A stretch of DNA of 64,000 nucleotides from Aquamicrobium defluvii. Its GTDB lineage: Bacteria; Pseudomonadota; Alphaproteobacteria; Rhizobiales; Rhizobiaceae. The notes under the pieces are model-generated. The model did not search any database, was not told where the DNA came from, and saw only the letters and a list, made by a program, of their open reading frames with translations. Where the stretch lies: assembly GCF_004363725.1 (NCBI RefSeq), contig NZ_SNZF01000006.1:62001-126000 (forward strand), written 5' to 3'. Below, one piece after another: positions 52,530 to 61,389 of this stretch (the first letter of the stretch is position 1; the number at the start of each line of letters is the position of its first letter). Made by a program: the position numbers and the translations under genes.

Positions 52530-53280
52530 GGATCAGAAAGTCGGTGCGCATCGACCAGTTGCGCACATATTGCGCATCGAGCAGCACGCGTCCGGCATAG
52601 TCGACCGAATCGCGCCCGGTGACCTGCCACAGGCCGGTGAGGCCGGGCCTGGTGCGCAGGTAGTCCTTCGCGACGGGGCCGTAGCGGCGCAATTCCTCGG
52701 CAACGATCGGCCGGGGACCGACGCAGCTCATGTCGCCGCGCAGGATGTTGAAGAGCTGCGGCAGTTCGTCGAGGCTGGACTTGCGCAGCAGGCTGCCCGG
52801 TACCGTGAGGCGCGGATCGCGCTTCAGCTTGCGGGACCTGCGCCATTCCTCGGCGGCCTGCGGATCGGCGGCCAGATGCGCATGAAGGCGCTCCTCGGCG
52901 TCCCTGACCATGGTGCGGAACTTGTAGCAGCGAAACGTGCTGCCGTTGAAGCCGATCCGCTGGTGGGAGAAGATGACGGGCCCTCTGGAGGTCAGCCTGA
53001 TGAGCAGGGCGACCACCAGCATCAGCGGCAGCGCCGCGATCAGCGCCGTGGCGGCGACCGCAATGTCGAGCGCCCGCTTCGGCCTGCCGCCCAGCGGATG
53101 CGACCAGACGTGGACGAAGCCGCTCGATGCGGCCGCCGGTATGGAAACCGCCGCATCCTGCATCTCAGCCGGCTTTTGCCGCTGGAAACCTGAAGCCGGA
53201 ATGCGCCTGCGGTCCAGAAATGACCGCCCCCGTCCCGGAAGCGCGCTGCTTCCGGCATAAGATCTTTCCCTGATCGACAT
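52483..53280 (-). CDS. Priming sugar transferase, ExoY-like
   Basis: 265 aa from 53280; an ATG at 53163 would give 226 aa, the length of Sinorhizobium ExoY, and may be the true start. A membrane segment (about 105-128 of the longer form, LDIAVAATALIAALPLMLVVALL) is followed by the bacterial sugar-transferase domain with YKFRTMV, RKSSLDELPQLFNILRGDMS, VGPRP and RPGLTGLWQVTGR. It transfers a sugar phosphate to undecaprenyl phosphate, starting repeat-unit assembly. No strong ribosome-binding site helps choose between starts. Confidence 0.9.
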   Translation of the reverse strand: MSIRERSYAGSSALPGRGRSFLDRRRIPASGFQRQKPAEMQDAAVSIPAAASSGFVHVWSHPLGGRPKRALDIAVAATALIAALPLMLVVALLIRLTSRGPVIFSHQRIGFNGSTFRCYKFRTMVRDAEERLHAHLAADPQAAEEWRRSRKLKRDPRLTVPGSLLRKSSLDELPQLFNILRGDMSCVGPRPIVAEELRRYGPVAKDYLRTRPGLTGLWQVTGRDSVDYAGRVLLDAQYVRNWSMRTDFLILIRTAGAVMKFDRAS

Positions 53281-53455
53281 GCCAAAAACGCCCCTTGCCG
53301 CCCGTTTGTGCCCGCTTGTTCTTGTCCATGCAGGATGTCGAAGAGGGCGGCCCACCCGCAAGCGGCTCAATAGTGGTAGCGATGCGGAGGGGTGGAGCAG
53401 GGATTACGACAAAATGCTGGCCTGGCTGTCCGGCCGGTTGTGTTGGCAGCCCCTG

Positions 53456-54568
53456 CTAACCTCCTTTGGCGACCCGGCTCACCTCGCGCCACAGCGCATC
53501 GGCCGTCCTTTCCCATGTGTAGCGCGCGGCCATCGCCTGCCCCCGCGCCACCATGCCGGCGCGCAAGCGCGGCTCGCGCCCGAAGCGCTCGATGGCCCCG
53601 GCCCACGCTTCCGGCGAATCCGCATCGGCATAGACGACATCGTCGCCCAGCACTTCCGGCATGCTGCCCAGCGCGCAGGTGATGACGGGCGCGCCCGAAT
53701 TGAGCGCCTCGAGCTGGGTCATCGCGAACCCCTCGGTCCGCGCCGGCTGCACGAAAACCAGCGCATGCTGGTAGAGCGCACGCAAATCCGCGTCGCTGAC
53801 GTCGGAGACGACGACGAGCCTGTCGCCGACCTCCTGCACGGCACCGACAGCCTTGCGCAGATCGGCCCTTGCAATCACCGCCAGCCTGATCGGGCTTTTT
53901 CCCATGCGGGCGAAGGCGCGATAGATCACCTCGACATTCTTGTAGGCAAAGGCGCTGCCCAGCATCAGCACATAGCCGTGCGGCCGCAGGCCGAACCGCG
54001 CAAGCACGGAATTGTCGGGCGAGACCCGCAGGATATGGTCCGCGCCATTGTGGATGACGGCGATCTTCGAAGCCGGCGCGATCCCGAAGCGCTGGAGCAT
54101 GCGGCTCGAAAACTCCGAAACGGTGACGACCCGGCGCGACATGCGCCCGGCAAGCCGCATCAGCGGGCGATGGGTGCGCAGTTCGCCGGGCGGATAGGAC
54201 TGCGGATAGAGGAACATCTGCGCGTCGTGCAGATAGGTGAGCGCGCGCGGATGCCAGAGCGGGGCGACATTGGCGAAGTTCACCAGCGTTCCCTTCCATG
54301 CCATCAGGCCGAGGTCGACCGGCTCCCAGAACTTGCCGCCGATAAGGTCCCGGCGGCGGATCGGGATCGCCTTCAGCGGCAGCGAGCGCACGGCATTGCC
54401 CGGACACAGCACCTCGATCGAAAAGCCGGAAAAACGTTCGTCGCCGGCCGCTATCGCCCTGTCCCATGCGGCCAGAACCTCCTCGGCCACGCGTGAGGTT
54501 CCGGTGATGGGCCCGCGCAGGAAACGACCGTTGATAAAAATTCTTGCCCGCTGGCCACCCTCGCCCAT
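53456..54568 (-). CDS. Glycosyltransferase (GT4-type), paralogue of the 55877 gene
   Basis: 370 aa GT-B enzyme. INGRFLRGPITGTSRVAEEVL at the N-terminus, HDAQMFLYPQSY, then MLGSAFAYKNVEVIYRAF and FVQPARTEGFAMTQLEALNSGAPVI with the donor-site E-x7-E. The opening (I)NGRFL...GT/GVxR is shared with the 401-aa gene at 55877, so these two are related transferases. No ribosome-binding site is strong. Divergent from the glycosyltransferase at 54714 across a 145-bp gap. Confidence 0.87.
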   Translation of the reverse strand: MGEGGQRARIFINGRFLRGPITGTSRVAEEVLAAWDRAIAAGDERFSGFSIEVLCPGNAVRSLPLKAIPIRRRDLIGGKFWEPVDLGLMAWKGTLVNFANVAPLWHPRALTYLHDAQMFLYPQSYPPGELRTHRPLMRLAGRMSRRVVTVSEFSSRMLQRFGIAPASKIAVIHNGADHILRVSPDNSVLARFGLRPHGYVLMLGSAFAYKNVEVIYRAFARMGKSPIRLAVIARADLRKAVGAVQEVGDRLVVVSDVSDADLRALYQHALVFVQPARTEGFAMTQLEALNSGAPVITCALGSMPEVLGDDVVYADADSPEAWAGAIERFGREPRLRAGMVARGQAMAARYTWERTADALWREVSRVAKGG

Positions 54569-54713
54569 TTCATTGCCCCGGCTGTTGCGCCATCCATATC
54601 GGGATCATCCGGAAACGGTAGGCCATTGCCTCACGATCCGTTTGACTCGTCAATGATTTCGGATTGAGATTCCGCCGACACTGCCCGGAAAACCGAAGCC
54701 GCGGGAGGCACGA

Positions 54714-55904
54714 GTGGAGAAGCGGAATCTCGCTATCTTCTTCTTCGCAGGCTGTTTCAGCACCATGACCGACGGCTGCCATGTGCGCGCCTGCCAGGAC
54801 CTTGAAATGCTGCTTGCCCTTGGCTGGCGCGTGGCCGTCTATTCCTATCGCAACCATAGCCAATGGCCGTGGAACGCGAAGGGCATCGACACCTTCCGTG
54901 CCCGTTTTCCCGGCGTCGACCTCGTGCTCGACGAGTGGAACTGGAAGCTGGCCTTCGTCCAGAAGCTCAAGGGCGTGATCGCCTATTTCGGCAGCTGGCC
55001 GGGCAACCGCGCCCTGCGCACCTGGCTGCCACGGCTGACGCCGGAATTCGACAGGTTGCAGCGCGACCCCGACCTGAAGCTGGCGCTGGTCAGCTATCCA
55101 TGGGGCATTTCCCATCTCAACGGCACGCCCGGCCCGCGCATGATCGTCGACACGCACGACCTGTCGGCGCTGGAGGCGATGGCCGGGGCGCCGGCGGGGC
55201 GGCTGAACGCGCGCTCGATGCTGACGCTCAGGCGCGAGCTCTTCTATCTCGGCCAGGCCGACGAAATCTGGTCGATCTCCTATGGCGAAGGCCAGTTCCT
55301 GCGCTCCATGCTGGCGCGCGAGCGCGTGCGCATCGTGCCGCCCTCGCTGCGAAGCTGGACCATGAAGGCGGCAGCGAATGCGCAGCCCGTCTACGATCTC
55401 GTCTTCGTCGGCTCCAACAACCGCTGGAACGGGGACGCGATCAGCGGCTTCCTCACCGCATACGAGAAATGGAACCTGCCGCTGAAGATCGCCATTGCCG
55501 GCAGCGTGTGCCGCGACCGGCGGCTGACGCCGGGAAACGGGGTGCAACTTCTGGGCTTCGTCGATGATCTTGCCTCCCTCTATGCAAAAGCCCGCGCCGC
55601 GATCTGCCCCGTCGAGGGCACCGGCACCAAGATCAAGCTGATCGAGGCGCTTTCGGCCGGCCGTCCGGTCTTTGCTGCGCCCGGCGCGCTCACCGGCCTG
55701 CTGCCCGGCTACGAAGGCTGCGTGCTGCCGCTCGACCGCGAAAGCATCGCCACCCTGCTCGGCAACCCCGATGCGCTGCGCGCCGCGCAGGAAGCGGCGG
55801 CGCGCTACGCCGGGGCCTACAGCTTCGAGCGCGTGGTCGCCGAAACGAGCGAGGGTCTGGCCGGCGCGCCGATGGATCATTTCATCGTTTCACGGAATCG
55901 ATGA
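54714..55904 (+). CDS. Glycosyltransferase (GT-B)
   Basis: 396 aa with a GTG start and GGGAGG nine bases upstream. N-terminal FFFAGCFSTMTDGCHVRACQDLEMLLALGW and C-terminal TGTKIKLIEALSAGRPVFAAPGALTGLL (in its parts) are features of a family 4 transferase; the middle YDLVFVGSNNRWNGDAI is a Rossmann half. Its last codons and stop lie inside a perfect 11-bp hairpin at 55877-55909 that also holds the stop of the convergent gene. Confidence 0.85.
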   Translation: MEKRNLAIFFFAGCFSTMTDGCHVRACQDLEMLLALGWRVAVYSYRNHSQWPWNAKGIDTFRARFPGVDLVLDEWNWKLAFVQKLKGVIAYFGSWPGNRALRTWLPRLTPEFDRLQRDPDLKLALVSYPWGISHLNGTPGPRMIVDTHDLSALEAMAGAPAGRLNARSMLTLRRELFYLGQADEIWSISYGEGQFLRSMLARERVRIVPPSLRSWTMKAAANAQPVYDLVFVGSNNRWNGDAISGFLTAYEKWNLPLKIAIAGSVCRDRRLTPGNGVQLLGFVDDLASLYAKARAAICPVEGTGTKIKLIEALSAGRPVFAAPGALTGLLPGYEGCVLPLDRESIATLLGNPDALRAAQEAAARYAGAYSFERVVAETSEGLAGAPMDHFIVSRNR

Positions 55905-55909
55905 AATGA
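55877..55909. terminator. Hairpin holding both convergent stop codons
   Basis: Perfect 11-bp arms TCATTTCATCG (55877-55887) and CGATGAAATGA (55899-55909) with an 11-base loop. The left arm contains the stop of the minus-strand glycosyltransferase (TCA at 55877) and the right arm the stop of the plus-strand one (TGA at 55902). No strong T run follows on either side, so Rho-independent termination is uncertain. Confidence 0.6.
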
Positions 55910-57082
55910 CCTGTCTGTTTGTTTCCGCGCAGTTCCGGACGCAAAACCGCTTCCCACTTTTGCCGGAACCGCTCCAGCGGCGAGCGGCAGCCCGTCCATA
56001 CCGGCCATCAACTCCAGATAACGCTTCGCCGTGTCGTCCCAGCTGAATTTTTCGGCCTGCCCCCGGCCGCGCGCGATCATGGCGTGCCTCAGCGCCGAAT
56101 CCTCGGCCAGTTGCATGAAGCGCTCGAACCAGATGTCGGCACGGTCGGGCGGCGCGTAGAGCACCGCATCGCCGCCGATCTCGGGAAGGCTGGCGCGATC
56201 CGACGCCACCACCGGGCAGCCCCGGACCATGGCTTCCAGCATGGGAAGGCCAAAGCCTTCGACCAGCGAGGGAAAGGCGAGGCACAGGCAATCCTCAAGC
56301 AAGGCGGCAAGCTCGTCGTCGCCGATCCGGCCGAGCCAGCCAATGTTGGCGGCTTCCCGCTCCTGCGCCTTGCCGAAGACGCGGCCATCCGAAAGCCCGA
56401 CCACGGCGACCCGCAGCCCGGCCTGTGCAAGGCGCTCGCCCATGCCCAGGATAAGGTCGATGTTCTTGTGAGGAGCGCGGCTGCCCAGGAGCACGACGGT
56501 GCCGGGACCCGCCGCAAGCTGCGTGCGGATCGAATGGCGCGACGCCCAGCGCAGGGCGTGCTCGTGACCGTCCGGCGCTATCGTGATCTTCTGCGCCCTG
56601 CACAGGCCGTAGCGCACAAGTTGCCCGGCCGAGCATGCGGACACCGTCGTGACGTGCCGAACCCTTGCGGCAAGTGCCGGGACCAGCGTGCGATAGAGCA
56701 GGCGGAACGGCAGCGCATAGCTTTGCGGACAGGCGCGCGTGTTGAGGTCGTGGATGCACAGGATCTGCCTGCCCGTCGCCAGAGGCCCGGTGTTGCACAG
56801 GCTGACGAGGCCGCCCCTGACCTTCGCCGGAAGCACGGCCTGCTCCCAGCCATGGCCGCCGAAGCTGCCGATGACGCGGGTGCGGATCGCGCCAAGCGCA
56901 AGCTCGTCCTTGCGGTCCGGCGGCACCAGCAGCTCGACGCTCAGGTTGCGCGCCAGCGGATCGCCGGCCGCGATGCGGGCATCGAGCGCGCGCACCACCT
57001 CGCGCGCATAGCGCTGCACACCGGTGACGGGCTGCGCCAGGAACCGGCCGTTGATCGCCCAATGGCGCGCGCCCGTGCTCAT
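55877..57082 (-). CDS. Glycosyltransferase (GT4-type) with a repeat-derived C-terminus
   Basis: 401 aa GT-B enzyme with WAINGRFLAQPVTGVQRYAREVV, HDLNTRACPQSYALPFR, VLLGSRAPHKNIDLILGMG and FPSLVEGFGLPMLEAMVRGCPVV (E-x7-E). Coupled to the ExoP-like gene by ATGA (57079-57082). The last about 26 residues (KVGSGFASGTARK and onward) are encoded by a RIME-like repeat at 55921-55977 and the hairpin beyond, so the normal C-terminus was replaced or extended. Paralogue of 53456. Confidence 0.86.
   Translation of the reverse strand: MSTGARHWAINGRFLAQPVTGVQRYAREVVRALDARIAAGDPLARNLSVELLVPPDRKDELALGAIRTRVIGSFGGHGWEQAVLPAKVRGGLVSLCNTGPLATGRQILCIHDLNTRACPQSYALPFRLLYRTLVPALAARVRHVTTVSACSAGQLVRYGLCRAQKITIAPDGHEHALRWASRHSIRTQLAAGPGTVVLLGSRAPHKNIDLILGMGERLAQAGLRVAVVGLSDGRVFGKAQEREAANIGWLGRIGDDELAALLEDCLCLAFPSLVEGFGLPMLEAMVRGCPVVASDRASLPEIGGDAVLYAPPDRADIWFERFMQLAEDSALRHAMIARGRGQAEKFSWDDTAKRYLELMAGMDGLPLAAGAVPAKVGSGFASGTARKQTDRSFHRFRETMK
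55921..55977. repeat. RIME-like palindrome, second type, copy C
   Basis: Nested inverted repeats GTTCCGG (55932-55938)/CCGGAAC (55963-55969) and GCAAAA (55941-55946)/TTTTGC (55958-55963). Similar to 62671-62722 (copy D) in sequence, arms and direction. It lies within the 3' end of the 55877 glycosyltransferase gene. Confidence 0.7.
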
Positions 57083-58956
57083 GCCGGCCGGAGCGGCGGG
57101 TTGCCGCCGCGCCGGCGACGCAGGCGCAATCCGGGAAGACGCCGCGCATGCGCCAGCAGGACGCCCATTATCGGCGCGTTGGCGATACGCAGGGTGCGGG
57201 CAAGGTCGGCGAGCGTGTCCAGCGGCGCGCGGCCGCGCTCGGCCACCACCATGACGCCATCGAGAAGCGGGCAGACAAGCAACGCGTCGGCCCCGTGCTC
57301 ATAGGCAGGCAGATCGACGACGATCACCGTGTAGCGGTCCAGCGTGTCGAGCAGCGCCTGCATGTTGGGCCGCAGGGCAAGGCTGTGCGCCCCGCGCTCC
57401 CCGTTCGGCAGGAAGTCGAAGCCCGCGAGAGCAGCGGTCTGGATGGCGGCCACCGCCGGGTGGCCGGTCTCGCTTCCCTTGCCGGCGGGGGAAAGGGGGC
57501 CGGCGGGGGAAAGCTGGCCGGCGGGGGAAAGCTGGCCGGCGGGGGAAAGCTGGCCGGCGGGGGAAAGCTGGTCCTGCAAGGCCCGCGTCAGGGCCGCTTG
57601 CGTATCCAGATCGATCAGCAGGGTCGGCACACCGGATGCGGCGTAAAGCGCTGCAAGATTGCCGGCGACCGCGCTTTTCACCCGGCCCGGCAGGGCGGAG
57701 GTGACGCCGATGCAAAGCTGCGTCCTGCCGGTATCGGCCAGGCTTATGACGGCCCGCGCGCCCCTCAGGCCGGTGCTGAAGGGGGAGTGCGGATGGCGGA
57801 TCACCTCGTCGCAGAGGCCCGCCGCCTTGCGGAAGCCGCGATGCGGCAGCTCGCCCATGCACACCAGCCCCAGCTCCTCGCCGATCTGGCGTGGCGTGCG
57901 CAGGGTCCGGTCGAGACTGTGGCGCACGAAGGCAGCCCCGACACCGAGCATCAGCCCGGCGAAGGCGCCGAAGATCAGGGTCAGCCGCTTGCGCGGATGG
58001 CTCTGCACCGTCGGCTGCACCGCAGGCGTGATGACACGCGAATTGGCGATGAGGAAGGGCTGCTGGTTCACGGCGCTGGTGTAGGCGGCCAGAAGGCTCT
58101 CATACATCTTGCGATAGGTCTCGGCCGTAACCTCGAGCTGTTCCAGCGTGGGGGCGTCGGTGCGGCTGTCCGTGCCGGCCGCCTCGTCCGGCCGGTCGAC
58201 GCGGTAGTCGTAGGTGGCGCGGAATTCCTGCGCGATCTGTGTCGCCTTGTTCATCTGGGCGCCGGCCTCGTCGATGCGCTTTTCCAGCCATGCCACGCCC
58301 TCGCGGGCAGAGGCGGCGCGGTTTTCCATCTGCTCGCGCACGAAGGCGTCCGCCGTGGCGTTGGCGATGCGCGCGGCCAGCGTCGGGTCCCGCGACCTGA
58401 AATGGATGTCGATGGCATAGGAGACGCCGACGCGCTGGACATCGAGATTGGCGGCGAAGATCTCGGCCGCCCTCTGCTGCGGGGTCAGCCCGTCATCGAC
58501 GTCTTCGGCGCGTGGCGCAACATAGGGCGTGCCGGTCGCCAGCGCCCGCAGCTTCTCCAGCCTCTGCCCGAGGCGCGAGCCGCCCGGACCCGTGAAGACC
58601 GGGTTGTGCGCGAGGTCGAGCCGGTCGATCACCATCATGGCGATCTTCTGCGAGCGCAGCAGCGCAAGCTGGCTTTCGATCTGGGCCGTGTCGAGGGAGA
58701 GATGCACCTCCACCATCTGCTGCTGCATGAACTGCGGCAGCTTGGGCTCGATCAGGATCTGGGTGCGGGCGGTGAAAATGCGGTCGGAGGTGGCGAGGTA
58801 GAGGCTGGCTCCCGCGACGCCGACCAGCGCGCACATCAGGATCGAGACGATGTACCTGCGGAAAAAGGATAGGATGTCCGACAGGTCGACGAAATCGGCC
58901 GAACCGCCGCCGCGCCATTCGGTTCTGGCTGCCGCCGCCCATTGCCGTTCCAGCAT
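57079..58956 (-). CDS. Chain-length determinant / co-polymerase, ExoP-like, with degenerate BY-kinase domain
   Basis: 625 aa. Wzz domain with a membrane segment near 35-57, a periplasmic coiled region (~60-330), and a second membrane segment near 335-355 (RKRLTLIFGAFAGLMLGVGAAF), then a cytoplasmic domain (~395-600). Walker A is GVTSALPGRVKSAVAGN (Lys427); canonical is PGEGKS, so the glycine before Lys is Val. LLIDLD (Walker A') and VIVVDLPA (Walker B) are intact. No C-terminal tyrosine cluster; it ends in basic RRLPGLRLRRRRGG. A five-copy QLSPAG repeat sits in the loop after Walker A' (~462-492). Likely controls polymer length with little or no kinase activity. Confidence 0.88.
   Translation of the reverse strand: MLERQWAAAARTEWRGGGSADFVDLSDILSFFRRYIVSILMCALVGVAGASLYLATSDRIFTARTQILIEPKLPQFMQQQMVEVHLSLDTAQIESQLALLRSQKIAMMVIDRLDLAHNPVFTGPGGSRLGQRLEKLRALATGTPYVAPRAEDVDDGLTPQQRAAEIFAANLDVQRVGVSYAIDIHFRSRDPTLAARIANATADAFVREQMENRAASAREGVAWLEKRIDEAGAQMNKATQIAQEFRATYDYRVDRPDEAAGTDSRTDAPTLEQLEVTAETYRKMYESLLAAYTSAVNQQPFLIANSRVITPAVQPTVQSHPRKRLTLIFGAFAGLMLGVGAAFVRHSLDRTLRTPRQIGEELGLVCMGELPHRGFRKAAGLCDEVIRHPHSPFSTGLRGARAVISLADTGRTQLCIGVTSALPGRVKSAVAGNLAALYAASGVPTLLIDLDTQAALTRALQDQLSPAGQLSPAGQLSPAGQLSPAGPLSPAGKGSETGHPAVAAIQTAALAGFDFLPNGERGAHSLALRPNMQALLDTLDRYTVIVVDLPAYEHGADALLVCPLLDGVMVVAERGRAPLDTLADLARTLRIANAPIMGVLLAHARRLPGLRLRRRRGGNPPLRPA
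57482..57571. repeat. Five 18-bp tandem repeats within the ExoP-like gene
   Basis: Five units of CCGGCGGGGGAAAG(c/g)(t/g)GG at 57482-57499, 57500-57517, 57518-57535, 57536-57553 and 57554-57571; units two to five are identical, the first differs at two bases. In frame they give QLSPAG four times and PLSPAG once. Length changes would add or remove six residues without a frameshift. Confidence 0.9.
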
Positions 58957-59046
58957 GGCCTAGCCCCCTGCCTGCTCCTGCCCCTGCGCCTCAAGACTAG
59001 CGCCGCGTCCCGTGTGCGAAAACACGGCCAATCGAGGTAGGCGCCA

Positions 59047-61389
59047 TCAGGCGATCTCGCGCAGAGCCGGGCGCGCCGTCTCTTGCGCCTGCCCCTTGTC
59101 CGCGACCGGCAGCGGATGGACGAGCGCGCCTTCGGTCTTGTCGAGATACTGCATCAGCGCCGTCACCAGATGGTAGAAGATGCTGGCCGGCACCTCGCTG
59201 GCCACGGCCCTGCCGCGCTCGTCTATGCGGTCGATCCAGAAGCCGGTCGGCGCCGGATCGATGTGCCAGCGGAACAGGCGCGCGACGCGGGCCTCGATCT
59301 CCGGCTTCAGGTCCGGCCCGTCGGCGCGGTCGAGCGCGATGGCCGCCTTGATCGCTTCGGTCTGCGGCCAGCTTCGCGAGATCAGGTCGAGCGGCAGCCC
59401 GTCGCGCGACACGGCGCCATAGGCCAGCCCGGTGGCGCGGTTCAGCCCGTTGGCCACGGCCGAGGCATAGAGCTTGCGTGCATAGCGGATGAGGTCGGAC
59501 TGCTTGCTGCGGGCCGCGAAATCGACCAGCAGCGAGGCCCATTCGAAGTGATGGCCGGGCTCGGTCCACAGGCCCTGCCCGCCCTGCGCCGGCTTCCACT
59601 CATTGTCGAAATATTCGCCGAGCGTCCAGCTTTCGGGGTCGAAGAAATGCGTCCTGAACAGGTCGACGATGCGCGCGGCACGGCGCAGATAGCCGCGCTC
59701 GCCGGTGACCTCATGCCAGGCGAGGAACGCTTCCAGCATGTGCATATGCGGGTTGGAGCGGCGCAGATCGGTGCCGTCGCAGGTTTCGAGGAAGCCGGTC
59801 AGCCGCTCGTCCTCCAGCCAGGTTTCGACGAAGGCCATGGCCTCCCCGCCGCGCGCCAGCGCATCCCTGTTGCCGGCGCGGTGGGCCCAGGCGAAGGCCA
59901 GCAGCACGCAGGCATGGTCGTAGGCGTCCTCGCAAGGGTCTGCGATGGAGCCGTCGACATTGAGCGTGCGCGCCCAGCCGCCGCGTTGCGTGCGCCCCTT
60001 TTCCATGAAGGCGATGCCATGCGCGATCAGCTCGTCCGCCGGCCCATCCCAGCCGCGCAGCCTTGCGACGGAATAGGCATAGACCTGACGCGCCATGGTG
60101 CGCATGCGCTTGGGCTTGCCGAGCGGCGTGCCGTCGAAGGCGACGGCCTCGTGGAAGCCGCCATGGCGCTCGTCCACGCCGGCCGTCGACCAGCGCGGCA
60201 GCGTCTCCTCGAACAGCCAGTGGGCGACGCGCTGGCGCCATGCGCCGGGCAGCACGACGCGGTCATGGGCGGGGGTGAACTTCACCTCCAGCCGGCCCCA
60301 TTTCTCAAGCTGCTCCACGACATGCCTGACATTCTGGCTCTCGGCGACGGGGGCGACGAAGGTGGCGTCGTCGGTCGCCACCACGGCGACGTCCCTCAGC
60401 CCGACAGCCGACAGGAGCCTGCCGCTGCTGCGCAGATAGGAACGCTCGCAGTCGATGGCGACGACATCGCCGGTCACCACATTGCCGCGCTCGTCGGTGG
60501 GGCTCGCCTCCAGCAGCGACTGCCACGATCCCAGATCGCTCCAGCGGAAACCCGCCGGCACCATGGCGATGTTGCACAGATGCTCCATGATGGCATAGTC
60601 GACCGAGATGGAAGGGATCGAGGCATAAGCCTCCAGCGGCAGCCAGATGCCCGACAGGTCGCGCACGGCGATGTCGAGCGCGCGTTCCGCATGCAGCCAG
60701 ATATCGCGGTGATGGCGAAGGAAGGCGGCGCGGATGACGCTCGCCCTGAACAGGAAGATGCCGGTGTTCCAGAAGAAATCCGAGGTCGCCACGTAGCGTG
60801 CGGCCGTTTCGGCGTCCGGCTTCTCGACAAAACGGACCACGCGGCGCACGCCGGGACAATCGACGCCGTTTCCCGCGCGATCCTGCGCGGCAAAAGCCTC
60901 GCCCGCCTCGATATAGCCGTAGCCGGTTTCCGGGCGCATCGGCTTCATGCCGAACACCACCACCTGCCCGGCCTGAGCTGCGGGAACGCCGGCTTCGACG
61001 CTTTCCCAGAAATCCCGGTCGGTTGAAATGACGTGGTCCGACGGAACGATGAGCACCATGCCGTCGCCATGGCTGGCGATGGTGTGCAGGGCCGCGATTG
61101 CCACCGCCGCGGCGGTGTTGCGTCCGACAGGCTCGAAGACGGGGCCGCCGCCGCTGAAATCCAGCCCGGCAAGGTCGGTGCGGATCCGCTCCGCATTGCG
61201 CTCGGCGGCGATGACGTGGATGGGCGTATGGCCGGTCTCACGCGCCTTCAGCCGCCGCACCGTCTTCACCAGCATGGAACCGTCGCCCGACAGATCGTGG
61301 AATTGCTTGGGATTGTCTTCCCGCGAAAGAGGCCACAGACGCGACCCCACCCCGCCGCTCATCACAAAACACGAAATGCGTTCGGCCAT
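59047..61389 (-). CDS. Mannose-1-phosphate guanylyltransferase fused to an AGE-family epimerase
   Basis: 780 aa from MAERISCFVMSGGVGSRLWP, with GGGGAGC upstream; ATG at 61410 is an alternative. Residues ~1-340: ManC-type guanylyltransferase with MSGGVGSRLWPLSRE, FVEKPD and VDYAIME. Residues ~375-760: AGE (alpha/alpha)6 barrel with NPHMHMLEA (Asn546), EPGHHFEWAS and RSWPQTEAIKA. Standard ManC proteins end in a cupin phosphomannose isomerase; here the isomerase function appears to be an AGE domain. It would supply GDP-mannose for the polysaccharide and is the last polysaccharide-related gene at this end. Confidence 0.9.
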   Translation of the reverse strand: MAERISCFVMSGGVGSRLWPLSREDNPKQFHDLSGDGSMLVKTVRRLKARETGHTPIHVIAAERNAERIRTDLAGLDFSGGGPVFEPVGRNTAAAVAIAALHTIASHGDGMVLIVPSDHVISTDRDFWESVEAGVPAAQAGQVVVFGMKPMRPETGYGYIEAGEAFAAQDRAGNGVDCPGVRRVVRFVEKPDAETAARYVATSDFFWNTGIFLFRASVIRAAFLRHHRDIWLHAERALDIAVRDLSGIWLPLEAYASIPSISVDYAIMEHLCNIAMVPAGFRWSDLGSWQSLLEASPTDERGNVVTGDVVAIDCERSYLRSSGRLLSAVGLRDVAVVATDDATFVAPVAESQNVRHVVEQLEKWGRLEVKFTPAHDRVVLPGAWRQRVAHWLFEETLPRWSTAGVDERHGGFHEAVAFDGTPLGKPKRMRTMARQVYAYSVARLRGWDGPADELIAHGIAFMEKGRTQRGGWARTLNVDGSIADPCEDAYDHACVLLAFAWAHRAGNRDALARGGEAMAFVETWLEDERLTGFLETCDGTDLRRSNPHMHMLEAFLAWHEVTGERGYLRRAARIVDLFRTHFFDPESWTLGEYFDNEWKPAQGGQGLWTEPGHHFEWASLLVDFAARSKQSDLIRYARKLYASAVANGLNRATGLAYGAVSRDGLPLDLISRSWPQTEAIKAAIALDRADGPDLKPEIEARVARLFRWHIDPAPTGFWIDRIDERGRAVASEVPASIFYHLVTALMQYLDKTEGALVHPLPVADKGQAQETARPALREIA

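Noticed and set aside
57482..57571. CRISPR-like repeat array
   Set aside because: The repeats are 18 bp, without spacers and in frame inside a coding sequence; this is a tandem repeat in a protein.
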